Assembly (NCBI RefSeq): GCF_019175285.1
Contig: NC_056529.1
Span: 1,908,231 to 1,972,230, forward strand
Direction of reading: 5' to 3'
Source: Sceloporus undulatus
Lineage: Eukaryota > Chordata > Lepidosauria > Squamata > Phrynosomatidae
DNA length: 64,000 nt
The notes below the pieces were generated by a model. It was given only the letters and a program-made list of their open reading frames with translations. It searched no databases and was not told the origin of the DNA. Below, piece by piece: positions 40,801 through 54,800 of this stretch (the first letter of the stretch is position 1; each line of letters starts with the position of its first letter). A program made the translations under genes and the position numbers.

Positions 40801-43800
40801 TGTTGTGTGTTTGGGGCAGGAACAAAGTGGGAATTCAGTGGCTGCACACCAACCTCCCTCCAAAAAAATGCTCACCTAGAAAACAGCATAATTTACCTTG
40901 TACAGAATTTGCATAGGTTTGGCAAGTTCTACATTTCTCAGGAAAGGAGCCAAATATTTAAACAGATCAATTAGCAACTGAGCATACATAGGCCAGCCCT
41001 GCAAAGAGAAAGGACATTGTGAGAGTAAAGAGGTGTTCTATGGCTAGTATTGTTCAGCAATGCACAGGCTACTACTCCCCACCACCAGCGTGGCAGGATT
41101 AGCAATCCGCAAACTACAACAGCATGGCAACAACTCCCTTTTCAGAATCTCTTAGGGCCACCCAAAGCGTGCAACCAGCCGGCTTCCACAAGAAGGGACG
41201 CTCTTTGGGTTGAACTCTGTGGCTCTGAGGGAAATGGAGCAATGGCTGGCGAGACTAGCATGGCCAAGGCTGCGCACAGACAAGGACAAAAATCCCTCTG
41301 CTTCAGATTCTGCAGAACATCTATGAAGGCTACAGTGGACTGCTTTCAATTTAACACCATAATGGCATGTCCTTGTGGCAGTGACACCGGATGGCACCTG
41401 CCATGTGTAATCCCAGCGTCTGCCAAAACCTCCCAGGCATTCCCCTGGTGCATAAACACTAGCTTGATCTCAAACATTATTCCATCCCTTGCCACCCATC
41501 TTGCCCCATGGTTTTTACACAGGGAATCCCTGTGGCTGAAACCAGCGCTTAGGAGGGGCGTCACAGTCTAATGGCACGCAGAGGTTTAACTGAAAGCGGA
41601 AGCTGATGCTTCTGCTCTCTTCCTTGTGACTCCGATGGAGGAAAGGTGTCAAGGGAGGACCCAGGCTCATGCCAAACACAGTCAGTTCACTTTTTAACAC
41701 TTAACAGTGTGGGCCTAATGTGATCGTAGTCAAATTCAGTTCCAGGCAAACTATTATCTTTTACAACTATTATTTTAACAATGTCGCTGAGGGTTTAAAC
41801 TTTGTTCCTTGCTTAGGTGCCAAACTGAAACTTTTTGTTCTCTGCAGTTGCCTTATAGAAACACACTAAATGAACATTGCAGCACATGAATAAACCAGAA
41901 AGTCATTCTAGTCACACAAAACCTGCAAACCAAGATGCCTCCTTATTCCCTGTGGGAGCTTCGTAAGTTACAGAAGATAAACTGCAGCCACACCTTCTGC
42001 TGTGGGGTATGCGCCAGCATTCTTGCAATAAATATCCGATGGGAGATCAATTCTAGCCAAGCATAAACAAAACCTGGAGCTTTTGTAGGTCTCAGGATGT
42101 GAAATGTGTTGCTGAAATAAAGACAGAGCACAGGGGCTTGGTGTCAGAGTGTTTAGTTAAACAGATAAGGACTTGGTATTACAGTCTCACTGGCCAAGTC
42201 CATGGCTGAGCGCAGCAAAGAGGTGAGGAATGTGAGATACAAAGCTAGGCGCATTCTTTTTTAAAACGATTAAAACAAAGCAACTTTATGTCAGAATGAC
42301 ATTTTAGGAATCTGACCAGCTTCCCATAAGAACTCGGACACCAGAAGTTGTTCTTGGGAGAATTATCCACTACTCTGCTCACAATCCCAGTGACTGCCAA
42401 TCCTCCCAAATCCAGCAAAATGCGGCATCTACCTTCCCCTCGAGGTAAAGCCAAAAACTCATGGATTATGAGACAGCATGAACATTTCTCAAGAAATAAA
42501 ATAGATGAATGAATCTCTTACCCACAATACATAGCTCCCCCAGTGCACCTGTGCAGTTGAATGAGGAAAGGAAAGATGAAGCTGCTTGGAGTTTGGGGGT
42601 GCAACTCTGAGTAGTAAGGAAAGGTGGCTGGGCTGGTTTTATTTGCCTAGGCTGCCTGAGTAAATGCAAGCGCAGCCCTGGCGCTGCTGGGAAGGAGAGG
42701 TTTCCTTAGCCTGGCTACAAGGGGAGGAAAGGACTTGGACCTTGCTGTCAAATGGAGGAAGGGGTTATCTTTGTCTGTGTAGAAAAGAGGACATGAGTGG
42801 AAGGAAGAAACTGGAACCGTGGGATGGCTCAAAGGGTTTCCTTTGCTTGCATAGGGATGTGTGAGCCTGGAGTCTGTTTTCGTCACCTGGCAAACTTCTT
42901 CTTGTTCCTCTGGAGGTAGACTCTGATATTTTGCCATTTAAAACTGTTTAAATTGGTGGCGGGTTAAGGAAAACCACTAACTTTGTGGCTACTTTAGCCC
43001 TGTCGGAATAACTACTCCCTCTCGCCACCTTCATTTATGTCAATTCCATTTACATTAAATTTCTGAGCTTAATAATTTTTAATAGATAGTTCCAAAAGAC
43101 TCTGGGCTCCAACAAAAGAGAAATCTAGCCGCTCTTTCTGAAGGCTTGCTGAGCTCTTGAATGCCTCCACAAATCTGCATAATGTAGTTTTGCTATTGAT
43201 GGACACGTTACACCAAAGTGGGGAGTGGGGAGTCTTACTTTGCACAGTGATGAAATCAGTAATACGTACCAGAAGGCTGTGAGTGTTTGAAAGTTTATGG
43301 TTTCCAGAACATGTTCAGGGGCATTTAATTCTAAAAGCAACATGATAAAAATGCGATGGTAGGGAAGCTGCTGAAATTCACTCTGGCGGACATCGTGGTC
43401 CTGCAAAAGGACTCCCACCACGATCCCAAGAACCTGCAAAGACAAAAGAATCCATTAGCTCCCAACAGTTTTCGCAATTGCCATAAGCCTCCTCTGAAAC
43501 CACATTAGCCAGGTATTGTATAAGGACCACAATAACAAAAACCCTCAAGGAGTGTTTTCTGTTCTGAGCCCAGTACTTGTTTGAACGCATCCAAGACAAC
43601 CTTCCAAAATGCTGACTTGGTTTGTGCTCATACAGGCGCTATCGTCTGCTCAACCATATTTAAGGAACATCAAGGACCCACCTCCTTTGTCTTTGTATCA
43701 TGTTTTCCCTAAGAGCGCAAAGCCCTTCCTGTGTCATCTCTCAACAACCTTGCCAGGTAGGTCAGTGACTCCTATTACAGATGGGTCAAGGCCTAGAGGA

Positions 43801-46800
43801 AATAGAAGCTTCCCTGGCATTACTTCATGTCTGGACTGCAGTTCAAATAATGGTGCCATCCCATGCCCAGTTCTAACCCTCCAACTTCGAAGCGCCGAGT
43901 CCGAAACGAAAGGCCCTGACACTCCCCTGCCCACCTTGTTCAGCAAGTTGATCTTTGTGACTGTGTTGGTAGCCTCCCCAGAGTGCTTCACCAGCAGCGC
44001 AATGAGGCGCACAAAGGCATCCAGGTTGTGGTAGCACTTGGCACGGATCATGGTGGGGTTGGCAGCCGGGTTGTGCTGCTGCTCCGCTTGTGCACGGTAG
44101 CTGATCTCCACACACATCTCAGTGCAAAGGCGGAAGAACCTGGTGATCAAGTCATCCGTTTTCAGGATTCCCTGCTGATGCATCTGTTGAGGGAACCAGG
44201 GGAGAGTCAGACCAAAGAACGTGTCTTCATCTGAAAAGCAACACTGCAAGTTGGTAAAGCTTCCTACAATAATAGTGTGTCACATATGAAAACCTCTATG
44301 TAGACTGGTCTCACATCTTTATGTCAGCACCATCTTCTAGATCAGTGGCTCTCAATGCCATTTAATACACTTCCTCATGTGGTGACCCCCAACCATAAAA
44401 TTGTGGTGTCTCGGTTCCTAAGACCACCGGAAATATGTGACCCCCATGAAAGGATCACTTGACCCCAAAGAGGTTGCGACCCACAGGTTGAGAACCGCTG
44501 TTCCAGATGGAAAAGACTGCGGCGTGAGCGAGGAAGGCTCCTTGAAACCCAAGAGTTTCCTGTAAACAGCCATCTGTAATGCCACAGGATGTATGTGGTC
44601 AGCCTATGGGGAAAAGGGAGGCATGGGTTCCCTGAAGGATGTGCCAAACTGCGAAGAGGAGCAGCAGCGGTGGGGCTGTATGAGGGGAATCTGCTACCAG
44701 CAGAACTTTCTGGCCTCAACATACAAAGAAACGGCTTCGCTCAGAATGGACACTGAACATACATGTGCCATTGAATGAAGCTGGAAGTACGGCTGTGGCA
44801 ACCTGCTTGTCTATTTTGTCAAGGCAAGGTGTTAAGGTGCACAGCAGCAGTGGCAGCATGGAGAGCAGGCGGTTTTCCAATCACACCACTCCAATACTTG
44901 AAATGAATGGCCAAGGCAAGCTCTGGGAGGTGATGGCAACTTAAAAGGGAGGGAGGGATGCCAGTTCTTTCAAATACAACGGTCAACACACCCAAAATAC
45001 AATACAGCTGAGGACCTCATACAACCATTGTTCACATAATCTGGCCATCTTACACCATCAAAGCAGAACAAATATAGTTTCACAACATACACTGCTGTGG
45101 TCATAAGTGTGAGTGTGTGCGCGCGTGCATGCTCTCTTATTAAAGTCTAAGTGGAATCTGAATGAGAAATCCTCCTAAAGACAAGCTGGGAACTGGAATA
45201 TGTTAAGCTACTCATTCCAGCTACTCCTGCTACTTTCATTATTCTTTGAGTAATTAAACGAATATTTCAGTCACCTGCAAGGTTAACTTGAGGCAGCAGT
45301 TATTGAGAAAGAAAATTTCATTCAGAAAACAGTGAAGTTTCATTTCACAAGACATTTAACACTTTCAAGAACAGAAATATTAAACAAAATTTCTAGACCA
45401 GGCAAACCAGGCAAACTAAGCCCAGCCTTGGAATCAGTTACAGAAAGCCTTGGGCGTCTTATGCTCCACAGTGGAGCTCCGTTAATTGTGGACCTCATAC
45501 TTCTGAAGAAGCCTTTAAAGCAACCCATTAACTTTTGAGGGCACTTTTCAAGATCAGTAAAACAACAGAAGCCAGCCTGATTTCCAGTTATTCTCTGCAC
45601 ATTCATCTGGACTATCCCAAGTATGATAAACCATATTCCTTGATGTCTTATCAAGTGCTTGTTGGCATAGCAGTTTGAATTGGTTTATTTTGTGCGGAAT
45701 ACATCTGCATTTCCCGCACATGGCTGGAAAATTGCACACTGGTGACTTCCAGGGAAAGCCAACTGTGGTTTGGCAAGCAGCAGACATCCGTGCCAATGAG
45801 TCACTGAGGAAGGCAGTGCTCTTGTGGCAAATGTACTGCTACCCTGTGGCTCTCCTTCTAGTTCATTCTGGCTGTAAAGTACTTTGGAGGGATGGCGGCA
45901 GGACTGGGAGGCCAGAAGGAGGCCAGAGGGAGAGCCCCGGAGACGGCAGGGCTGTGGAGCTGGACTGTCAGCCACCCACAAGGACCAATGGAGAGATGCT
46001 GCCTCCACACTGGACCAGAATGGGCTTTCACAACAAGGAGCCCAAGATCTGTTGCGTGAGCGGAGAGGAATAAACTAACCTTGCGTTAGGGGGGCCTCCT
46101 CCGATGAGCCAAATAACTTGCCCTCATGTCCATTTTGCCTATTGGCCTTTGAAGCTGTCCCCAGAAAAGGCGCGGAACTGCCATAGCATGCCAGCGTTCA
46201 ACTGGGCTTAAGCTTTCACCCAGTGGGTTTCTATGGCCAGGTGGGGATTCAAACCCTAAAGTCCAGAGTCCTTCAAAAACTGGCTAGACAGTAATTTATC
46301 ATAGCATTTCTAGTATACTGAAATTTGAGGATTATGAAGGTATCTGACACATTTATCGATAGGTATCTTGTAAGCTAAAGTAGGGTCAGCCCTGGTTAGT
46401 ATTTTGACTGCCAATGAATACTAGGTGCTGCAGGCTATATTTCAGAGGAAGGGGCTTGGCAAACCAAGAGAACCCTACAAAATTCATGGAATTGCCATAA
46501 ATCAACAGTGACTTAAAGGCACATAGACACACAAAAGTGTTAGTCACATTGGAACACCTCTATTAAAAAAAAAGGTTTTCAACATTTTGAAAAGAAAAGG
46601 TATGGGGAATTAAGGTTACATCTGATGCAAGGGCATCACACGATAGTTATGTTGAATGAAAAGCACCTCTCTTTCCCCAAGCTCTACCTGTCCAACAAAC
46701 GCCGAGAAAGCTTTGGTGCTATCGCGCCCGGCGGCGGCCGAGTGGTAGAGGTTCACCCATTCCCGCAGGAGATATTCCGCCTTTTCCCTCAGGCCGGGAG

Positions 46801-48816
46801 GGTCATCATACTCTGACGCCTGCGAGATCCCAGAATGCATCATGAAATTTGGTCCTCCGTGTGCACGGTCAATCATGGCTTCGTAGTTAGACCGCACCAC
46901 CTCCATCAGCTGCGGCAACCTGCAAGAGATCCGGAGTGCAGGAGTTTAAGCTTTGGGATGTGCGCAAGGGTCTAAAGACATCCTAGCATACAGAAAGACA
47001 AATTGTAAATTGTATTTTAAAGATCACATTCGTCTACACTTAGCTGAAATGGAAATTTAAGACTGGGTTGGATAAAATCCTAAAGGACATCAACAGAAGG
47101 GGAACACGCAGCACTGGCACTAGCACCAAATGCTCTCAGCCTTACCCCTCTGGAGCATTTCCTCTGGAGTGAGCGTTAATTCTCATCAAGGTTTCAATGG
47201 TGTGGAACAGATCCGCTTCCGTGATGTGAGCTACTGTTCTCTCATCCACCAAGAGAATTTTCACCAGCTGCATTGCAAATGCCACTGCCATGTAGTTCAA
47301 GCCATTCTCCATTGACTGTAAATGGAAAGGAAGTCAAACAGTGAATGGCCTTCATCCAACGCCATGCGCACTGACCTCAAAGTCACCATCTGCGTTGACA
47401 TCTCACCTGAGCTAGGTGAAGGTCATACTGCTGCATGTTAACAAGGTGGTTACGGATCAGTAGCTCCACAGCTTCTACGTTGTATTTGTATTCATCTCGA
47501 CACTCAATCAGACACCTGGAAAAGCAAGTCGTTTTTGTCATGGCAATTTATCCTCCTCTCAGTCTCGATATACAGAGCACTGAGATTTAAGATGTTATCT
47601 CTTCAAACACACCACGCATTCAGTTACAGGCATGAATCTTAAGTGGCTTATGGTGCGGAAGCCAAGAAACAGTAGTACATTGCATTCAAGTGACCCATCT
47701 GCAAAAAAGATGTGTTTACATTCACACAAGTCAAAAGGTTTTAGGGCAAAATTTCTGCACCCCTCAAGGCTTTATTCTTCACCCATTCTGCCATTACTGA
47801 CCTTGTGATCTGCTTGTTGCACCACGGAGACCCATAGGCACGGCCGTCCTGCAATGCTTTCAACACAAGCAAGTGACACTCACGGTAGCGGAGGAGAAGG
47901 TCGGCATCGGCGCCGCTGGTGGCGTCTAACAAGCCTTCAACAGCCTGCAGGAAGGACAGCAAACAAACCATCTGCTGGTGGCACTCCCACTGTTTGCATT
48001 TACTCTTTGGACAAGTGACACCATAACATTACAATGACATACATTCTTGTGCAACAGCTTTACTAAAAATATACTATAACCAGGAAAATGCAGCAAAATA
48101 AAGGGCTATGGCAGGGGAAAGAAAGCTTCTACCCAACCCTCACCAGAAAACATATGCTATGTCTTGGGACTGCAGAACTGTAGTTGCGTATTGGCTAGGA
48201 GCCCCAGAATTGTGCTGGCGTGTTTTATTGTAAAGTGTTGTAAACATTCCTTGAGGATTATTCAGTCAAGAGGTAAGAAGATACACCTCATCAAAGCAAA
48301 CAAAAATACTCTGGACTGGTCTTTGTGTCTCACCTGACAGCCAAATGTCTTTAACCCATAATCATTTCCTCCCACCTCTCCTCTCCTCATTGTTGTGTTC
48401 CTGTTATGAGTTATAAGCTCAATCAGCTTATTCATCCGCAGAATGTATGCTGGGACTTTGGAGAAAGTGCTGCTCCATGCCACCCGATCTCGGGCTTGCA
48501 GGTTAGAGACATTCCCACACCAACCTTTTGGAGCAGCCCAAGGGCCGCGATGGCATCCCGAGAGTTGCGCGCTACCACCACCGCCTCCAGGAGGCTGCGC
48601 AAGGCTTGAGTCTGTGGGTTCATGGCCAAAGTGTGAGGAATGGACTGCAGGTGCTGCTCCAGCTCTGTCATACATTTATCATAGATCTGCGCTACATCAT
48701 CTGTTGCCCAGGCTTGCTGATTTAAGACAGAACAGGATTATCTTAGGTTAGTGCACGTACATACATGCATGAAGGCTTGTCACAACCACATTTTTTGTTT
48801 CTTCTGTTATATTACC

Positions 48817-48867
<51 letters not shown>

Positions 48868-51800
48868 CACCAGAACACTTTTCAACTGAGTTTCTACCTT
48901 CATTGGCTGAGCCAGGATGCCTGTGGGTTGAGTTGAATCATTGGTTGGTAAGAAACCAGGGACATTTCGTGCAAATTCTTCATATACAGCTAACTGCTTT
49001 GGGTCCACGCCACCAACCTTAAAAAGACATTTGGAGGAATATCAGCAAATGTGGCTATCATTCAGTACTACACAATGAAGAAAGTACTACACCTGGATAG
49101 TATCCCGTACAGTGGACTGACAGTCTTTTCCTGACCGAATTAGGCTCCCTGGGAAAGTTATGCTTTTTCCTCTCAACTTCAGGAGAAGGAGCAACATTCT
49201 CTTCCATTGCCTCTCAACATTTTAATGGCAGACATCATTCTTGCATTGCTTTCCAATCAATGTATTAGTTTCATTGGACCACCTACTTAAATGCAAACAC
49301 TGTTTAAGATTTTGTACAGACCAAAGCATGTCTGGAGAAAACTTATGAATTTTGGTAGTGATTTTTCAAGATGTCACGGTATTAAAACAATCTTGTTTAG
49401 AAGATGTTTTACAGGAGATTAAACATATCTAACCACACAACATGTTATAAAAATCCACACACTTTAAGCTAAAATAGTAATCACATATCAATGTAAGAAT
49501 AAGGTTGGCAACTGTTCAACAAGCAGAAATGTGGTTTCAAAAAACTGAAAAGGGTACAGAAAAGAACATCCAGTCAGTCAGGGAGCTGGAGCATCATCCC
49601 TAGGTTTTGAGGAAAAGCAGATGCATCTGGCACAAGAGGGAAGAGGTTTAATTTAGAAAAGGCAACTAAGGGAGGAAGGTTGAGAAACAGAACTCTCATC
49701 CACCAATAACACTATCAACACAGGCCTCATCCAAAGAAGCAAATTGTCAGAAGACTCAGGGGCAGGCAAAAGTAGTCCTTCGTCATGCAACACACGCAGC
49801 ACTGGCTGTACGTGATATGCAGCTTTAAGAATGGGATTAGACAAATTTAGAGAGGAGAGTTTCAATACAAGGCGAAATGTAATGAGTGGCTCCTTTAAAC
49901 CCAAAAAGAGTTTCAGTGCAACCCAGCAGCTCCATCAAATAAGGAGCAGAGTTTTTTTCCTGGCATTGGGTTCCCTAATCTGGTATGGGAAGACTCCCAA
50001 CAATGGCGACAGAACTGCAGTGAGAGCCTCATTTCTGAGGGCCATAACATCCCCAGTAGTTCCTCCAGGCCTCTTACCTTCAACCTGATCTGTTCGGGCA
50101 TCCGTTCTGCTTGGTAGGTCAGCACTACAGGATCACAGTATCGCCGACCCTCCTGCCGCGCATGTTTTCTGAGCTCAAACTCCTGCCACAAAAAGCCGAG
50201 ACAAAGATCAATGGTGTGGAAACCATATACCCCTTTAACTTTAAACTGCAAAGTGACCGCCTACTTACAGTGGCCAGCCTCTTGTCCATTTCCGGACCAG
50301 CTTTCTCCACAGCTGTCTTCTGGATGAAGCAACAGGCCAATTCGCAGTTATCCTGAGCCAACTGTGCTGCTGCCTGCTCCATCATCTCCCTCTGCTGCGG
50401 GGAGGCTGCCTGGAATAAAGGGCAGTCCGTTAAAGGAAGGCTCAGTCTGTCATGGCCTCCGATTCATAATATCCACGTTCTTAACAGAAAACAGTCTTCT
50501 ATGAAAGCAACAGGAAGGAATTCAACGATGCCTATGCAACCCCACCCTCCAAGGCAGTCTATTCCACTCTCAGACAGCTCTTACAATCAAGAAGTTATTT
50601 TTAATGGTTGGGTAAAATCTTTTTCTTATAAATTAATTCCCTTATTTCATGTCTCTACAGCTGCAGAAAACAAGCTGGCTTTATCTTCTATGTGACTTGA
50701 GATATTTAAAGACAGCTATCATGTCACTGCTCAGCCTTTTCTCTGCTCCGTGCTAAATATATCCATCCCGCTCCCTGCCATTCCTGCTAGGGCTTGGTGC
50801 TTTCCAGACCTCTGGCCATTTTGGTCACCCTCCTCTGGACGCCTTCTAGCTTGCCCACATCTTCCTTGATGCCCAGAACTGGACAAAGGGCTCCGGATGT
50901 GGTCGGACCAAAGCAGAACAGAGTGGCACTGCTACTTCCCTTGGTCCTGACGCTATGCTCCTCTTAATGCAGCCTAGAACTTCATTGGCCTTGTTAGCTA
51001 TTCCATTACATTGTTGACTCTTGTTTAACCTGTAGTCTACTAAGACCCCTCAATCAGTTTCAAATCTACTGCTTTGAAGCCAGCTGTCACCCGTATTTAT
51101 ACATTTTATTCCTTACATTTATCCCTATTGAAATCCATTCTGTTAGTGTTGCCCCAGCTCTCCAGTCTATCCAGGTAATGTTGAATCCTGATCCTCTCCT
51201 CTGGGGCATTTGCTACCCTCCCAACTCCCCGTTCAGTGTCATACATACATTTGATAAGCATGCCTTCTACTCCATCATCTATGACATTTATAATGTTAGA
51301 TGTTAAACAACAGCATAGACCCCGAGCCAGCCCAGTAGTCACTTCTCTCCAGGATGAACAGCAATTATTGGTAAGCATTCTCTGGGTTCGGATTTATGCT
51401 ATTTAATTTAACATCTTTCTAATATCTTTGAAAGCATTAAAGCAGCAAACATCAGCTTGAAGAGGGCATAAAGATACTCTATGAAAGAGTTAAAATGCAA
51501 GCCTACCAAGCAAGTTTTAACCTATTTTGCTCCCAGGAGCCCTTCTTACCCGCAGTGCAGTGGCAAAGCTGTTCTTCAGGTTGGTAGCAATGCTCATCAG
51601 CAAGGGCTCCCTGCAGGTAATCATGGCCATGCCAGCGGTCAGGTTGCGCATCATGTGGTGCGCTGCCACCCGCATGCGCGACTCCTCAGAGTCTAGTGCA
51701 AAATCCTTCCTCACTATCTGCTCACAAGTAGTCATGGCAATCTTAATGGAGCGATCCACCACCGGGTGAACAAGTTCTTGGACTGCGCGCTCAATGGCTT

Positions 51801-54800
51801 GCCGCACGCACTGCTTTAACTGTGGATGGGTCTGGAAGAGGGGGATCTAGAAAGACAAAAATGGCAGCTATCACCACCCACATTGACACAACCACCTCTC
51901 TGCTAAAACTAGCCAATCCTGCCACAAAACCCCACCCAAGCTAAAGAAGAATGCCTTTCCAAAGTCCGGTACTTACAGTTGGGTTTAGAGTAATGTGTGG
52001 AGCTAGCCCTCCCAAGGAGTAAACGTTGATATCGTGGTAACTGTACTGTGGCTGTGGAGGAACAGTAGCCGTACAAGTGGTGCTGGTAGCCGGTGTTGTG
52101 GAAGCTGCTGAGCAACACAAGAGCAACAGGAGAAAGATTTTCACTATCTCTCTCCCAGAACAAAAATCACGCAATAGTACAGAATTATCTAGGAAGCTCA
52201 TCACTTTAGTTACCCAACATAAGAATTTTGGCACCTGAAGTGGCAAATAACATTTGCTCAACACTGGGAAAACCAGTGCTGGCAGAAATAATAAATGGCC
52301 TTTTACTGAGTGTGGTCAATGGAGATTGTTATTCCTATAAAGGACGCCTGATATGTCAGTTAAAAAGCAGACTAGAGGCAGGTGGCCTCTGACAGCAGAC
52401 ACATCCGAATTATGCCATGGCTTTGGGACACATAAAATGAGTTACCTTCTTTCTGCCTGAAAAGGAGAGGGCATCTTGTTCAGGATTTCTCAGGGATTCA
52501 TGAAATTTCCTGTCTCCACTGAGAGCAAAATCCCCACTCAGTGTCAGAAAAGGTGTGGATATACTTAGAATTCTAAGCATCTGCGAACTAAAGCAAGCAC
52601 CACTTGCACCTTATATCTTATTAAACTACAGGAGAAGACATACACAGAAGGAACACTCCTGCCCTGGAGTACATTGTGACTCTATATGTGACTGACAAAT
52701 CTGCCATCTCTACCTCTGACTGCCAATTCAGCTTCAGCAGAGTCACTTGTCTTGTACAGAGGTGAGTTGGGATTATAAATCCAGCTGCCACACAAACTAC
52801 CGTGGAACCATGAAGTTAAGCCCAGTGCCCCTTCTGATCTGTTGGGATGTGTGTTATAAGGACTGAACTTGTACAGAAGCACTAAACAAGAACAAAAAAC
52901 AGTTAAAATTTACACTGCCATTCTCAGACATGCTGAAAAGCGTAAACTGTGACTGTGTTAGATCCATCTGCAGCCGGGCCCCTCCAGTCACAGATTTTAT
53001 CAGCAGCCAGCCATTTCGTAGCCACAGTCAGGGAAGCTGGGAGAGCGAGGCAAGCATGGCGACTTGGGCCCATGTGGAGCTACAGGAGGAGAGAGCTCAA
53101 AGTGCTTTCCATTTCCCTGCACTGGTTCATTTTGTACATTTTTCACCTTAAAGTAGTTGAGAAAGCAATTCAATGCACATGTGAAGCAGAAGCACCTTCT
53201 CGGAGTGCTATGGGGGGTGCAGAGCCCTATGTGGACAATGCAGGCAAGGGCGATCTAGCCACTTACTGGTGGTTGAAATTGGTGGCAGCTCCTCTGGCTG
53301 TTTTACATCTTTCTTTGGAGCAGATAACTGTTCATCCAGGTTCTTCAAACGGTCCTTGTCTTTCAAGAGGTTCCCAGGTTTCAGTTCATTGATGTCAAGG
53401 GCAAGGTTTTTGCAGAGCACTTCTATTTCAAACTTCAGATTCAGCTGTGTAATAGTTAATCATTTCAGGTTTAATAATGTACCTATTTTCAAGCTATACC
53501 ACCAGTGAATGTTTTCATCTATGTCTTCCCCCCCATGCCAAATCCTAAGACACATTCTAGAGAGCTGCTACATGGTTTTAAAAAAGCACTCCAAACGAGA
53601 AGGCGAACACTAGAACAAACAGAGGCAAGACCAGTGTTTAAGCAGTTTCATTTTCATTGAACTGGCTAGACCTTTCTAGCCAAATCTATAACCAAATGCA
53701 CTGTGACAGATAGTGATCAAATAGGAAGTCAGGACGTTGTCAGATGCACTGAAGTGGGCTCACATCTATGAAAGCTCATGCTAACAGCTTCTTTCTTTCA
53801 GATCGTCTCAAAGATGCATACTGATCCCTTTGCATACTGATTTTCCAGACTAACACGGCTATGTCTTTAAAACAAGAAGTGTTGAGGAGCACAAAGAAGT
53901 TAAACGCAATTTACTTTTAAGTCATGTTCCTGGTGCAGCTCTGCCAGTACATTCATGATTGCCATGGTCCAAGGATTTGGAGGCCTGAAAACCTGCAGAA
54001 AAATAGAAAGAGCAGAAGGACCCAGTTAATAGCTCCATTTTCAAGAAGGTGCTGAATCAAACTAGCTGGTACTGAGAAGCACGGTTCATCTTTTACCACA
54101 GGGAGCTCAGGAACAAGTGCAACTGGAAAAGAACAGGGGGACCCTGCAAGCACACTGTTCTCCTCTGCTAATGCTACAATGGACATAATCTGCGATACTT
54201 TCTGAGCAGATTACAGCTTCCCTTGGCTCCCCTTGCACACTGTCCATCAGACTTACCACGCTTCTTACGCTGGATTCCAAGACTTTGGCAACAAATGGCA
54301 CAACGTACAGAAGCTCCTGCTGTCCTTTAACATAAGCCTCCAGCAGCAAGGACTTCACATCCAAATCCTAAAATCAAAGCAAGGCAAGTGAGACCCAGTA
54401 ATGGACAAAAACAGACAGGAGGAGACAGATTCAGATTTCTTTCTAAGCTTTGCCGATTCTCTTTGAGACAAATATATCTATGCTGCTAAAGTACAAGAAG
54501 AAATCTCGATGCTGCAATGTGAAAAGGATGCACTGACGCTTCCATCTTTGTATTTCCACACTCCTGCTCCCCGGCAGCCTCACCGTGTGCAAGATGGGCT
54601 TATTCTTAGCCAGTGTGATCATCCCCAGCCAATGGCCCAAGTTCTTCAGCAAGGAACGGTCGGAGAAGTTGGCAGCAGCTTTATCAGATGTGAGTAGCAC
54701 CTAAAGGAAATATACACAGGGATCATCAAGACCGCCACAGGTATTTAACCCGACCTTCCTTGGCTCACATTTCAGTCCTTTTACCAAGATCTATAAACTC

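Noticed and set aside
45675-46078. Frame of 132 codons on the + strand inside a CNOT1 intron
   Set aside because: No homology, and it overlaps ordinary intron sequence without splice or promoter evidence.
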